A stretch of DNA of 64,000 bases from Lewinellaceae bacterium (lineage in GTDB: Bacteria > Bacteroidota > Bacteroidia > Chitinophagales > Saprospiraceae), in assembly GCA_020636325.1 (NCBI GenBank), contig JACJYC010000019.1, positions 1 to 64,000 of the forward strand. Reading direction: 5' to 3'. Below are positions 1 through 8,742 of this stretch, piece after piece. Every line of letters starts with the position of its first letter. The first letter of the stretch is position 1. The translations under genes were made by a program, and so were the position numbers. The notes below the pieces were generated by a model that saw nothing but the letters and a program-made list of their open reading frames with translations, was not told where the DNA came from and ran no database searches.

Positions 1-2136
1 CCTCTCACCCTCCACCACCCACCACCCAAATCCATACCCCGCCACTTCAACTTCCAGCTCTACCCTGTACTCCCGGTCCAATGTATAGGTTGCCGCCTGC
101 CCGTCAGCGCCGGTAATCCGCGCTGCATCCGTCAATCCCGTGTAGTATAGCGGCACGCTGATCCGTTTTCTGACCGGCGTCGGCAAGGGGTTGAACACGG
201 CCAGCAGGCCCTTTTCCTTCCCGTTGGGGTTCACATTCAGCCAGTAATCGATGTCCCGGCCGTCGGGGCGGCGCAGGTGAAGGATATCCCCCTCCAGCAC
301 TTCGCGATGGGCTTTGAACCAACTGACCTGTTCCTTCACCATCTCCCGGGTGGCGTCCGTATCGTATAACCGGGGACCGCGATAGCAGGCTTGCACACCG
401 CCGCTCAGGTTGCAAAACAGCATTTGGCGGTAGTGATCCAGGTGTTCCGACAGCGGCTCAATGGTAGCGGCCTCTCCGCCGCCGTGGTATTCCGTCAACG
501 GCACGAACATCCAGCCCATGGAAGGCGCTTTTTCCCAGGCGCCGTCAAAAATATTCTGTCGGGTATGGATCACCTGCTGGTCGCGCGGCAACGACCAGTT
601 GACCTCCCGGTACCCCATTGCGCATTTGTTGGCGCCGGCCAGGTAGTAATAATCCGGCACATTGAGATAAACGCCTGTTTTCCGGCACCACCGGTAAAAA
701 TCCCGGATCAATTCGTATTGCCGCCAGCGGGAATCCGCCCAGCCTTTGTGCCCGGGATGGTGTGTGGACAGGCAGGGGTCACCCGGGTAGCTGCCGTCGT
801 GCTCCAACAGGCTGAAGCCCGTTTTTTCATAGAAATTGTACAGCTTCCGGAAATAGTCGCGCCCCCATTCGCTTTGCAGGCAGGGGGAGTTGCCGAATGT
901 CGGGGTCATGCCTTCCGGGAGCTCCACATCCTGTCCGTCGCCGATCTTCCGGGAAGCGAGCAGGGAGTATCCCCCGATCTCCACGCCTTTGGACCGGGCA
1001 TAATCCGCATATTTTTTCATCTCCGCCAGGTATTCCGGCCGTTCATCCTCGATATTGAAGCCGCTGCCGAAGGTGAGGATCACCATTTCAAAACCGACCT
1101 CGGCGCATTGGTCGATCGCATTTCTGACGGTCTCCCAGTCCGCATACCGCACGTGCATCATCAGCGGGTTCTCGGTCGTCCAGGGCGCAACCGTGCGATA
1201 AAACCTGCGCTGGGCCAGGCCCATCCGCTCGCGGTCATAGCTGTCATAGGCCATGACATAGGTGGTAAACGTGGTCAGTTCCTCCCCTTGACCGAGATCG
1301 GCGCCGGGTCCGATTTCGGGGTACACTTTCAGCAAACAGGGCGTTTTCCGCTCGTAATGCACCTGTGAGCTATAATCCGGGTCGGGCTCCCAATGCACCG
1401 CCCATCGGTTGGCGGGCCCTGAGGCCATGCCGTTGAATGCGTAATCCGTTTCCACGTGCAGGTGCGGCGTGGGGTACGGCACGCCCTTCCCTTCTACCCA
1501 GGAAGCGTATTCGATGGCCGCCAATTGCTCGCTGACAAACCGGTCGACCCTGATCGGAGTCGCTTGCAGGTTCTTAACAGTCAGCCATTTGGCCATGACC
1601 GGAATGCCGTCGTACAGGATATAATGCACAACCACTTCAAGGCCGGCCTCGTGCGCATACCTGAATTGCAGATGAATGCCCCTCGGCGGCCAGCTTGCGT
1701 CCGGCGCATGGTGTCTCGGGCTTTTCCATTCAACGGCAGGAATTTTATCCGAATAGTTATAGTCCCGCAGGGTCATCGATCCGGGTACAGCCGACAGGTC
1801 ATGCTCCCATTCAGGCCGGAAAAAGGCATAATTCGGCTGACCAGCCAGGCCGCCAACCTGGATCGTATCCCCGTTGATCACCACTTCCGCTTCCGGTTTA
1901 ACCCCCCGGATCAGGGATTCGCCGGTCATCAGGTTGTCGAAAGCCGTGGTAGCGACATTGGGCGACAACAGGAATCGCCTGGCGATCAGCCCGTTGGTCA
2001 GGGTAACGGACCGGCCATCTTCGGATTTTTCAACCCTGGCGGGATACCGGCCTTTGGTGAGCAGCCAGTCGGCAGGTTGCCCGTCGGCCCACCCTGTCAG
2101 GATCAGATACAGGAGGATGTTTAAAGCGGTTTTCAT
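1..2136 (-). CDS. secreted glycoside hydrolase, clan GH-D/alpha-galactosidase-like (3' end outside window)
   Basis: An uninterrupted minus-strand frame of 712 codons runs from the ATG at 2136 to the window edge, so the C-terminus is missing. The N-terminus is a signal peptide (MKTALNILLYLILTGW). Residues 1-290 look like a beta-rich N-terminal domain. From about residue 300 a TIM-barrel-like region begins, with GFEMVILTFGSGF and GVEIGGYSLLASR resembling barrel strands. LLEHDGSYPGD places Asp447 where clan GH-D enzymes (GH27/GH36) carry the nucleophile. The last ~60 codons look like a beta-sandwich tail. I infer an exported enzyme acting on alpha-galactosides or related glycans; the exact family and substrate are uncertain. 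It is divergent from the next gene, with a 125-bp gap. Long plus-strand frames over it are antisense shadows. Confidence 0.72.
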   Translation of the reverse strand, partial: MKTALNILLYLILTGWADGQPADWLLTKGRYPARVEKSEDGRSVTLTNGLIARRFLLSPNVATTAFDNLMTGESLIRGVKPEAEVVINGDTIQVGGLAGQPNYAFFRPEWEHDLSAVPGSMTLRDYNYSDKIPAVEWKSPRHHAPDASWPPRGIHLQFRYAHEAGLEVVVHYILYDGIPVMAKWLTVKNLQATPIRVDRFVSEQLAAIEYASWVEGKGVPYPTPHLHVETDYAFNGMASGPANRWAVHWEPDPDYSSQVHYERKTPCLLKVYPEIGPGADLGQGEELTTFTTYVMAYDSYDRERMGLAQRRFYRTVAPWTTENPLMMHVRYADWETVRNAIDQCAEVGFEMVILTFGSGFNIEDERPEYLAEMKKYADYARSKGVEIGGYSLLASRKIGDGQDVELPEGMTPTFGNSPCLQSEWGRDYFRKLYNFYEKTGFSLLEHDGSYPGDPCLSTHHPGHKGWADSRWRQYELIRDFYRWCRKTGVYLNVPDYYYLAGANKCAMGYREVNWSLPRDQQVIHTRQNIFDGAWEKAPSMGWMFVPLTEYHGGGEAATIEPLSEHLDHYRQMLFCNLSGGVQACYRGPRLYDTDATREMVKEQVSWFKAHREVLEGDILHLRRPDGRDIDYWLNVNPNGKEKGLLAVFNPLPTPVRKRISVPLYYTGLTDAARITGADGQAATYTLDREYRVELEVEVAGYGFGWWVVEGER

Positions 2137-2261
2137 CGGAATCGTTTTGCCCCCTAAAGATACGGATTGCCCGGAATGTGACGAACAGCGCCAATTTGTG
2201 ACCAACCGGCTTGTGCAACTCCTTGGTTTTTAATAATTTTAGCAATCCAAAAATACAGACC

Positions 2262-3428
2262 ATGAGATTCAAGAACACCCATCTGCTGCTGGCGCTGGCC
2301 GCCTTTTTCTGCACCCGCGCCTATGCCGGCAACTACGAAGACCTGACCAAAGACTTCGTTTACGGCGACGCCGGCGTGCAATCTATTTCCGTGATGTCCT
2401 TCGGCCCGGAAGGCATCCTGTTCCTGGGCGATTCAAAAGCCGGAAAGATCATCGCCCTCGATATGGGCGACCGTACCAGGAACGACTCCAAAGAAGCGTT
2501 CAACATGAATGATGTGGAAGGCAAGCTCGCCGCACTGATGGGCGCCGACCCCAAAGGCGTAGTCATCCACGATATGGCCGTCAACCCGCTTTCACAAAAC
2601 ATTTACCTGGCCGTTTCGCGCGCCGACGCCAACCAGCTCGGTTATTGGAAAATGCCCAACGACCTCGGGTACGCTACTGTCCTCCTGCGCATCAACCCGG
2701 CCGGCGAGATCACCCAGGTAGACCTCGGCAGCATCAGCCACTCCGCCACCGAAGTCCCCAGGGTGGTCAGGGAAGGCACCGAAAACTGGCGCAAAAGCGA
2801 TAACCGCACCGAAGCCGTCACCGATATCGCTTATGACAACGGCCAGCTGTACGTAGCCGGACTGTCAAACGAAGAATTCGCCTCCGTGCTCCGGATCATT
2901 GATTTTCCTTTCGGCAAACAGGCCGCTTCCTATTCAACCATCGAGGTCTGGCACGTGGCGCACGGCAAGTCTGAAACGGAAGCCCCCATCCGCACCCTGT
3001 TGCCCTATGAACTGAATGGAGAAAAAGTGATCATCGCGACGTATACCTGCACGCCTTTCGTGACCATTCCGGTGAGCCAACTGAAGAACGGCCAGCATGT
3101 GAAAAGCACGACGCTCGGCGAATTCGGCTTCGGCAACATGCCCATCGACATCATCAAATACCGCAACAGCGAAGGGCATGACGGCATCCTGATGTCCAAT
3201 ATGTCCAAGGCCGTCATCCGGGTCAAACCGGAGGATATCCTCAAACAAAAAACCCCGCTGACCGAGCCGTTGAAGGATGATGAATATACGGTCGGGGTTC
3301 ACCACGATGTCCTGTCGATAGTGGGGGTCACGCAGATCGATAACCTCAACGAAGCCAACGTACTGCTGCTGTCGCGGATGCCGAACGGGTCGCTGGCCCT
3401 GCGGTCGTATCCCACCCGGAATTTGTAA
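2262..3428 (+). CDS. secreted beta-propeller-like protein of unknown function
   Basis: A 388-aa protein. The start chosen is the ATG at 2262 because a clean signal peptide follows (MRFKNTHLLLALAAFF, cleaved after AYA); the frame is open 17 codons further upstream, but those residues are not signal-like. The body contains recurring short strands with DG/NG turns (GPEGILFLGDSKAGKI, MAVNPLSQNIYLAVSR, ITDIAYDNGQLYVAGL-like segments), suggesting a periplasmic or surface beta-propeller. No catalytic motif is visible. A TAnnTTTG-like box (TAATTTTA, 2234-2241) lies 20 bp upstream. I do not recognise a named family. Confidence 0.8.
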   Translation: MRFKNTHLLLALAAFFCTRAYAGNYEDLTKDFVYGDAGVQSISVMSFGPEGILFLGDSKAGKIIALDMGDRTRNDSKEAFNMNDVEGKLAALMGADPKGVVIHDMAVNPLSQNIYLAVSRADANQLGYWKMPNDLGYATVLLRINPAGEITQVDLGSISHSATEVPRVVREGTENWRKSDNRTEAVTDIAYDNGQLYVAGLSNEEFASVLRIIDFPFGKQAASYSTIEVWHVAHGKSETEAPIRTLLPYELNGEKVIIATYTCTPFVTIPVSQLKNGQHVKSTTLGEFGFGNMPIDIIKYRNSEGHDGILMSNMSKAVIRVKPEDILKQKTPLTEPLKDDEYTVGVHHDVLSIVGVTQIDNLNEANVLLLSRMPNGSLALRSYPTRNL

Positions 3429-3449
3429 GGCTGTTGATCCCACTAAGGA

Positions 3450-3517
3450 CACTAAGGGCACTCAGGGCACTAAGTTACAGAGGCTATAACCCCTTAGTGC
3501 CCTAAGTGCCCTTAGTG
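3450..3517. repeat. long inverted repeat of ACTAAGGGC units
   Basis: Arms 3450-3474 and 3493-3517 are complementary at 24 of 25 positions around an 18-base loop. Each arm is built from short ACTAAGGGC-like units. There is no T-tract after the right arm, so it is not a classical intrinsic terminator. It fills most of the 105-bp gap between two plus-strand genes. Confidence 0.75.
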
Positions 3518-3533
3518 GTCATAAAATAAACCC

Positions 3534-4640
3534 ATGAAAATACGTATCCGGTCACTCGCATTCTTGTTCCTCCTCTCATTACCCGTCCTCAGCCAATCCG
3601 ATCAGATCCAGATCCGGCTCGTCGAGGATCCGGACGACCCGCATTTCGGTTCTATTCTGCTGACAGGTATTGACACGGTCATAACGGCAAAAGACATCGA
3701 ATGGAAAGCGGCATTCCGGGTGTATTACCGGGCGCCGGAAAGCGATGGAGACCTGCCCATGCTGGGGAAATACCAGGTGTCCGGGCAATCCGTATTTTAC
3801 ATCCCTTCCTTTCCATTGGTCCAGGGCAAGGTTTATCATATACGGCTCTCTTCTCCGCTGCCCGAATCCGGATTTGAGGTAAGCGTTCCTGTTCTAACGA
3901 CACCGGAAACCCCGAAAATCGAACAGATCTATCCCACTTCCGGACAATGGCCCGCCAACCAGCTCAAATTCTATATTGCCTTCAGCCGCCCCATGCGCTA
4001 CGGCCAGGCGATGGAACATATCCGGTTGGAAGACGAAAACGGCAATCCCGCAGAAGCGCCTTTCCTGGATCTGGGGCAGGAGCTTTGGGACCCCGGGCAG
4101 CGACGCCTCACCGTCTGGTTTGATCCCGGGCGAATCAAAAGCCTTCTCATCCCAAATCTGGAAAAAGGCCCGCCCTTACTGCCGAATCGAAAGTACAGGC
4201 TGGTCATCAGCAAGGATTGGCAAGCGGCCGACGGGCGCCCGTTGGGCGAGGATATGACCCGGGAATTCACGACCGGGCCAAAGGACAACGACAAACCCGC
4301 ACCCGGAGACTGGTCCCTGGATCCGCCGCAGGCCCATACCACGGCGCCGTTGATGATCAATTTCGGCTACGCCATGGATTATGCCATGCTGCTCGATGGA
4401 ATCGCGGTTTATGATCCGGGCAACCGGCCGGCGGAAGGCCGCATTGAGATAGGCCCGGAAGAGCGATCCTGGTTATTTTACCCGGAATCCCCCTGGCAAC
4501 CCGGCCGGTATTCCCTCCGCTTCAGCCCCGACCTGGAGGACCTCGCCGGGAACAACCTGGACCGCGCGTTCGATGCAGCGCCCTCAAAAAACCAAATCAG
4601 CCCGCCGGCGTTCTACGAAAGAACCATTGAAGTGAAGTAA
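3534..4640 (+). CDS. secreted protein with Ig-like (SbsA-type) domains
   Basis: A 368-aa exported protein with signal peptide MKIRIRSLAFLFLLSLPVLS. Two segments fit bacterial Ig-like SbsA-type domains: one near residues 130-255, beginning YPTSGQWPANQLKFYIAFS and closing with REFTTGP, and one near 265-350 with APLMINFGYAMDYAMLLDGI and DLEDLAGN. Such domains usually act as adhesion or spacer modules in envelope proteins. No sorting domain or lipobox is visible, so the final location (periplasm or outside) is open. The methyltransferase gene starts 5 bp after its stop, so the two are probably co-transcribed. Confidence 0.78.
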   Translation: MKIRIRSLAFLFLLSLPVLSQSDQIQIRLVEDPDDPHFGSILLTGIDTVITAKDIEWKAAFRVYYRAPESDGDLPMLGKYQVSGQSVFYIPSFPLVQGKVYHIRLSSPLPESGFEVSVPVLTTPETPKIEQIYPTSGQWPANQLKFYIAFSRPMRYGQAMEHIRLEDENGNPAEAPFLDLGQELWDPGQRRLTVWFDPGRIKSLLIPNLEKGPPLLPNRKYRLVISKDWQAADGRPLGEDMTREFTTGPKDNDKPAPGDWSLDPPQAHTTAPLMINFGYAMDYAMLLDGIAVYDPGNRPAEGRIEIGPEERSWLFYPESPWQPGRYSLRFSPDLEDLAGNNLDRAFDAAPSKNQISPPAFYERTIEVK

Positions 4641-4645
4641 AGCGC

Positions 4646-5176
4646 ATGAACCTGAACGAAGCCGTCGGTCTCCTCTCTCCTCAACAAGAATGGCCGGAGC
4701 AGGCCACCCGCTGGGCCGACCTGGGTTGCGGCAGCGGGCTTTTCACTTACGCCCTGGCGCAGTTCTTGCCCCAAGGCAGTACGATCTACGCCGCCGACAA
4801 GGCGATGCCGGCCTTGAAACCATTGGCCAATCCGAACAAGGTGAACATCGAGCCCGTCCGGCTGGATTTTATCCGGGAAGACTGGCCGTTCCGCGATCTG
4901 GACGGTATTTTGATGGCCAATTCCCTGCATTACGTGGCCGACAAGCCTGGTTTTATCCAAAAGCTGCAATCCTGCCTGAAACCGGCCCACCAGTTGATCC
5001 TTGTGGAATACGATACGGAGGTTGGTAATCCGTGGGTGCCCTATCCGGTGAGTTTTAACCGTTTATCGGATTTGATGATTCCGGCGGGTTATGAGGCGGT
5101 CAGAAAACTGGCCGAACGCCCTTCTGTCTTTGGGCCCAGAATGATCTATTCAGCTTCTGCTGCTAAATGTATTTGA
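4646..5176 (+). CDS. class I SAM-dependent methyltransferase
   Basis: A 176-aa cytoplasmic protein. Motif I is DLGCGSG at residues 25-31, and the strand-2 acidic residue of the SAM site lies in IYAADKA about 20 residues later. A motif-IV-like segment ILMANSLHYVADK follows. This is a compact Rossmann methyltransferase; the substrate is not evident. It follows the Ig-like gene by 5 bp. Its 3' end overlaps by 14 bp the stop of a convergent, truncated minus-strand gene, so the far C-terminus may have been altered by that junction. Confidence 0.85.
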   Translation: MNLNEAVGLLSPQQEWPEQATRWADLGCGSGLFTYALAQFLPQGSTIYAADKAMPALKPLANPNKVNIEPVRLDFIREDWPFRDLDGILMANSLHYVADKPGFIQKLQSCLKPAHQLILVEYDTEVGNPWVPYPVSFNRLSDLMIPAGYEAVRKLAERPSVFGPRMIYSASAAKCI

Positions 5177-5445
5177 AGAAATCTTCAATGCCGGATTGAG
5201 ATATCGGAAACTCAGGATAAGTTTCCATGAATTTCTGAAACCCTTTTTTATGCGTTTTTTGATTATTCCATTTGATTTCCAGGGCAAAACCTTTTCCGAA
5301 GCTTTCTTCTACAATAAAATCAACTTCATAGTTTTCCGAAGTTCGCCAAAACCTGATCTGCTCAATTGAATATTTACGGATCAGATGAATCCCATTTTTA
5401 TCTAAAAACAAGTTGCTGCACGAATTGTCTGCGGATAAGCTTAAA
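5163..5445 (-). pseudogene. 3' remnant of a DUF4143-type AAA ATPase gene
   Basis: The readable frame ends at 5163 and covers only about 90 residues. It contains DNSCSNLFLDKNG, IRFWRTSENYEVDFIVEE and FALEIKWN, which match the C-terminal nuclease-like DUF4143 domain of AAA proteins of about 400 residues. No ATPase domain or plausible ATG is upstream; the frame runs back into an A-tract and a terminator hairpin at 5448-5477. The remnant probably results from a deletion that removed the N-terminal three quarters. It overlaps the convergent methyltransferase stop. Confidence 0.75.
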
Positions 5446-5447
5446 GC

Positions 5448-5505
5448 AAAAAAAAAGCCGCGTCTGGTGGACGCGGCCTTGCTAATAACAAATCATAATC
5501 TCATG
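5448..5505 (-). repeat. box-hairpin element, copy 1 (terminator with conserved upstream box)
   Basis: Read on the minus strand, the box CATGAGATTATGATTTGTTA (5505-5486) is followed by a perfect 8-bp hairpin GCCGCGTC/GACGCGGC (5477-5457) and a run of nine T (5456-5448). It acts as an intrinsic terminator for minus-strand transcription. The box recurs at four other places in this window. Confidence 0.8.
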
Positions 5506-5565
5506 AAAAAAATAAGACGACCTAATTCTTTGGTTTATATAGCGTAATAAAACCTTCACTTTGGG

Positions 5566-5602
5566 GGTTCCCTGCCCCTGCAAATTAGCAGGGCAAGGAA
5601 CC
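5566..5602 (-). terminator. stem-loop just after the 994-aa gene
   Basis: Imperfect inverted arms 5566-5581 and 5588-5602 (GGTTCCCTGCCCCTGC / GCAGGGCAAGGAACC) lie 21 bp past the stop codon of the minus-strand gene. There is no clear T-tract, so it may be a 3'-UTR stabilising hairpin, with true termination at 5477-5448. Confidence 0.5.
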
Positions 5603-5622
5603 GATTGTTTATGGGATTATGA

Positions 5623-8607
5623 TTATCGGACAATCATTTTTCCGGCCGCGACAAGCTGACCATGTGATGCCGCTTGAAAGGTGTAAAAACCGGCCGGCAA
5701 GTTTTGCCGATAAAATTGAAACCTGTTTCCTTTGTGGCGCTCAGACCGGACTTTTCGGCCCATGCTGTCATACACGAGCCAATCAAGCTCGTCTATCATA
5801 ATCCCTTCAATCTCAACGGTTGCCGATTCTAAAAACGGATTCGGCGCCACTTTTATTGTAACCCCTTGCGGGATATTCGGACCTCCATTCAAACCAACCA
5901 GAAGAATGCATCCTCCTTCGAGGAAATCTTCGCAGCCAACTTCATGGCTGATGGTGTTGGTCTTCACCGGAGGGTAGTAGTCAAAATAGACGGCAGCGCT
6001 GTTGTTAATAATCGTCCCGACCGGATTGTTCGGTTTTTGGGAAATCTTGAATTGCACGAATCCGCGGGATGAAGCCTCCTCTGCGCTGCCGCCTGCTTGA
6101 AGTTGGATTTGATCGAAGGTGATCTTCAGGACACCGTTTTGGTTAATTTCAAAATCATAGGGATGACTGGCGGCGCCGATAATGACACTCGCCGGGTCAA
6201 GATAAAGCGGTAAGGTGTCCCTGATCACTACTCTGTCAATGGTGTCGTTTTCTACAGTATTGGCAAAGACGATGGTGTATTCAATGTCAGTGTTCGGAAC
6301 GATCACGTGATCGTTATAGCCTTTGGGATGACCTCTCATAAAGGTTGACTCACCGTCTTGCACTTTAATTTCTTGTACGTCTATGGAGACGTAGGGGTCA
6401 GAATCGTTTTCAGGAAACTGCGTAACTTTTCCGGTAACGTAGTTTGATTGGCCGACCTGCGTACAACCCTCGATCGCGATGGTCGGGAAGTTGGCGCCGG
6501 GATGGCCTTCCGACTGTTCTGCGATGAGTCGGTAGGTTGAACCATCGCTATTGGGTTCGAAAGCTTCCAACTCTACGGCTTCCTGCGGTTCGAGGTCGAT
6601 ATCGATGGTACCTTCCCGGAAGACGATCACGTCTTCGACCACCACATAATTAAGCGCTTTGGTGGTTGGGGCGGTTCCGATATTCTTGACCTTGAACTTC
6701 AAGGAGTCGTTTTCACAAATGCCGCTGACCTGGATGCTTGACATGTCCCAATTTGGATCGGGGGGGATACAAGAAGCGTTGGGGTAAATAGTCGCATTAA
6801 CCCAGGCGGCTTGTGCTACAATAACATCGTTGCAGGCAACTGCAGCTGTGAAAGTGAACTGCCCGCTCTTGGTTGAAGCAACATCGCCGATATTCACGAT
6901 TACGGAGTCTCCCTGGACCGTGTAGGGCAGGCTGGCGTTGAGAAAACCGAGTTCCTCGTCCAGCTTCAACACTACTTTGGCGTCGGTTGCCGCACCCGGG
7001 CCGTCGTTGTAGTATTTCACCGTGTAGGTGGCATCGCTACAATAAACCAGTCCGAGCGTTGAGACATCCACTGTCAGCAGTGGGCAGTCGTAAAGTACTT
7101 TTACCGGAAAATCATAAACCGTCGTGTCATAGAACTCATTAAAGTCAACTGTTATCGCAATGGGATTGCAAAGATCCCAGTTGTCACTTTCCTTTTGAAG
7201 GGTTACCGTATAAAGCCCGGTATCCACCAGCATTTCATATTCGCCCAGCTCGTTGGTCACACCGTAGTAAGTGCGATCATCGCTAACCGCCTTCACGGTC
7301 CATCTCGGAAGGAGCTGGTCGGTATTGGGGTTGTACGGGTTGCATCCGTCATCGGAGCGATAAACCTTGCCGGAAATCTTGTTGGAGTTGTAATTCCCCA
7401 ATTCGTCGACCTTCAGCAGGGTAATGTCATTGATGGGAATGAGCAACCCTTTTGCATTATTGCCCGTAATGACAAAACCTCCGTCAACGGTCGGGGCAAG
7501 ATCCACTCCGATATCCGTTTTGTCTTCGGCCCCCAAGCTCCTCACCCAGATCGGATTCCCTTTGAAATCCATCTTGGTCAGCAGGATATTGGTGTTTTGT
7601 GGATTCGGCAAGGTTAAACCTACCGCTACCAGATCGCCGTTGTCCAATTCGATGATACTTTCAAAGAAGTCATCACCGGGAGTTGGATCAATGGTCTTCC
7701 ACCAAAGGGTATCGCCCTGAAGGTTTGCTTTGGCGACCAGGCCTTCCCGGAAATTATCATGGTAACCTGTGAGCACCATGTTTCCGTCCTTGGTCGGAAT
7801 CAGTTCCAGCGCCTGTTCATCGAGCCCGGAATCGTAGACTTTCGTCCAGATCAGACCGCCATCGGCATTGATCTTGTACAAGGCGATGTCGTTCTGACCG
7901 GTCTCGGTCTTGATGTTGGCGGCAAAGATGAAACCGTCTGTTGTAGCGATTACGCCGGCTGCTCTGTCTTCCTTGGTTGTACCGTAAGTTTCTCGCCACA
8001 ATTCTTCGCCGTTGCCGTCCGTCCTGATGGCCAGGATATCGTCCTTGTTGTTGAGCGGGTTGAGTGTTTGTCCTACGATCAGGAAACCGCCGTCATTGGT
8101 TTGCACGAGGCCTGTGCCCCTTGCTTTGACGGATGTTTCGTAGGTCTTGCTCCACAACTTGCGGCCGCGCTTGTCGATCTTCAGCAGATAAACATGCTCC
8201 GGCTGGAAAATATCCGGCTCGATATAACCTGCAATTACCAGGTCGCCGTTGGGCATTTCCAATAAGTCAAATCCTCCTTCCCTGATACCCTCATCGAACA
8301 CGTTTGCCCAGATGAGTTTGCCATCCACATCAGTCCGGATGACATATATATCAAGGTCGTTATCGTCACCGTAAGATTCTGACAGCGCCAGAATTGCATA
8401 ACCTTCATCAACCGTCTGGATTACTTTCTGCCCCAGGTCTTCGTTGTTTCCACCGAAGGAAACCTCCCAACCCTGCGCTTGCAACCCTATCGCCCAGCCC
8501 CAAAAAACGATCATCCAAGCCATGCAAAGACCTGAACGGGTTTTTATTTGAGAGGCCTTACCTTGCGTCATTGGCGATTGATTTAGGTCGTTGTCTTCGT
8601 TTGACAT
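5623..8607 (-). CDS. large T9SS-exported protein with delta-60/propeller repeats, DUF11-like and DUF7619-like domains
   Basis: A 994-aa protein with an N-terminal hydrophobic segment (WMIVFWGWAIGLQAQG) preceded by an unusually long n-region, so the ATGs at residues 13 or 29 could be the true start. Residues ~45-410 hold six or seven ~55-residue blade-like repeats with DGGFLIVG, LWSKTY and IRTDGNG signatures. A cysteine-bearing conserved-repeat (DUF11-like) region follows at ~500-600. A DUF7619-like domain at ~745-910 contains MRGHPKGYNDHVIVP and NSAAVYFDYYPPV. The last ~75 residues are a T9SS type A sorting domain (APNPF, LPAGFYTFQA, ending KMIVR). I infer a surface or released protein; no enzymatic motif is seen. 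Confidence 0.88.
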   Translation of the reverse strand: MSNEDNDLNQSPMTQGKASQIKTRSGLCMAWMIVFWGWAIGLQAQGWEVSFGGNNEDLGQKVIQTVDEGYAILALSESYGDDNDLDIYVIRTDVDGKLIWANVFDEGIREGGFDLLEMPNGDLVIAGYIEPDIFQPEHVYLLKIDKRGRKLWSKTYETSVKARGTGLVQTNDGGFLIVGQTLNPLNNKDDILAIRTDGNGEELWRETYGTTKEDRAAGVIATTDGFIFAANIKTETGQNDIALYKINADGGLIWTKVYDSGLDEQALELIPTKDGNMVLTGYHDNFREGLVAKANLQGDTLWWKTIDPTPGDDFFESIIELDNGDLVAVGLTLPNPQNTNILLTKMDFKGNPIWVRSLGAEDKTDIGVDLAPTVDGGFVITGNNAKGLLIPINDITLLKVDELGNYNSNKISGKVYRSDDGCNPYNPNTDQLLPRWTVKAVSDDRTYYGVTNELGEYEMLVDTGLYTVTLQKESDNWDLCNPIAITVDFNEFYDTTVYDFPVKVLYDCPLLTVDVSTLGLVYCSDATYTVKYYNDGPGAATDAKVVLKLDEELGFLNASLPYTVQGDSVIVNIGDVASTKSGQFTFTAAVACNDVIVAQAAWVNATIYPNASCIPPDPNWDMSSIQVSGICENDSLKFKVKNIGTAPTTKALNYVVVEDVIVFREGTIDIDLEPQEAVELEAFEPNSDGSTYRLIAEQSEGHPGANFPTIAIEGCTQVGQSNYVTGKVTQFPENDSDPYVSIDVQEIKVQDGESTFMRGHPKGYNDHVIVPNTDIEYTIVFANTVENDTIDRVVIRDTLPLYLDPASVIIGAASHPYDFEINQNGVLKITFDQIQLQAGGSAEEASSRGFVQFKISQKPNNPVGTIINNSAAVYFDYYPPVKTNTISHEVGCEDFLEGGCILLVGLNGGPNIPQGVTIKVAPNPFLESATVEIEGIMIDELDWLVYDSMGRKVRSERHKGNRFQFYRQNLPAGFYTFQAASHGQLVAAGKMIVR

Positions 8608-8674
8608 TACAAAAGTGTTGCGATCTCATTCAAAATACAAAGACAAAAAATAACGTTTGTTGAAATAAAACGTG

Positions 8675-8682
8675 TATTTTTG
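8675..8682 (+). promoter_or_regulatory. -7 box TATTTTTG
   Basis: Exact match to the Bacteroidota TAnnTTTG -7 consensus, 60 bp upstream of the 485-aa gene. A TTTG at 8656-8659 is a possible -33 element, although the spacing is short. Confidence 0.5.
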
Positions 8683-8742
8683 TTTTGAAATTTGATGAGA
8701 CTATGAAAGTAAATAGTTGAAAATAAAGGCTTTGAAAGCTGG

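Noticed and set aside
391..2124. Long plus-strand frames (325 and 222 codons) over the first gene
   Set aside because: They are antisense to a continuous minus-strand glycosidase frame with signal peptide and fold motifs, and show no motif of their own.
8703..8720. Five-codon leader peptide upstream of the 485-aa gene
   Set aside because: Too short, no regulatory codons and no attenuator hairpin.
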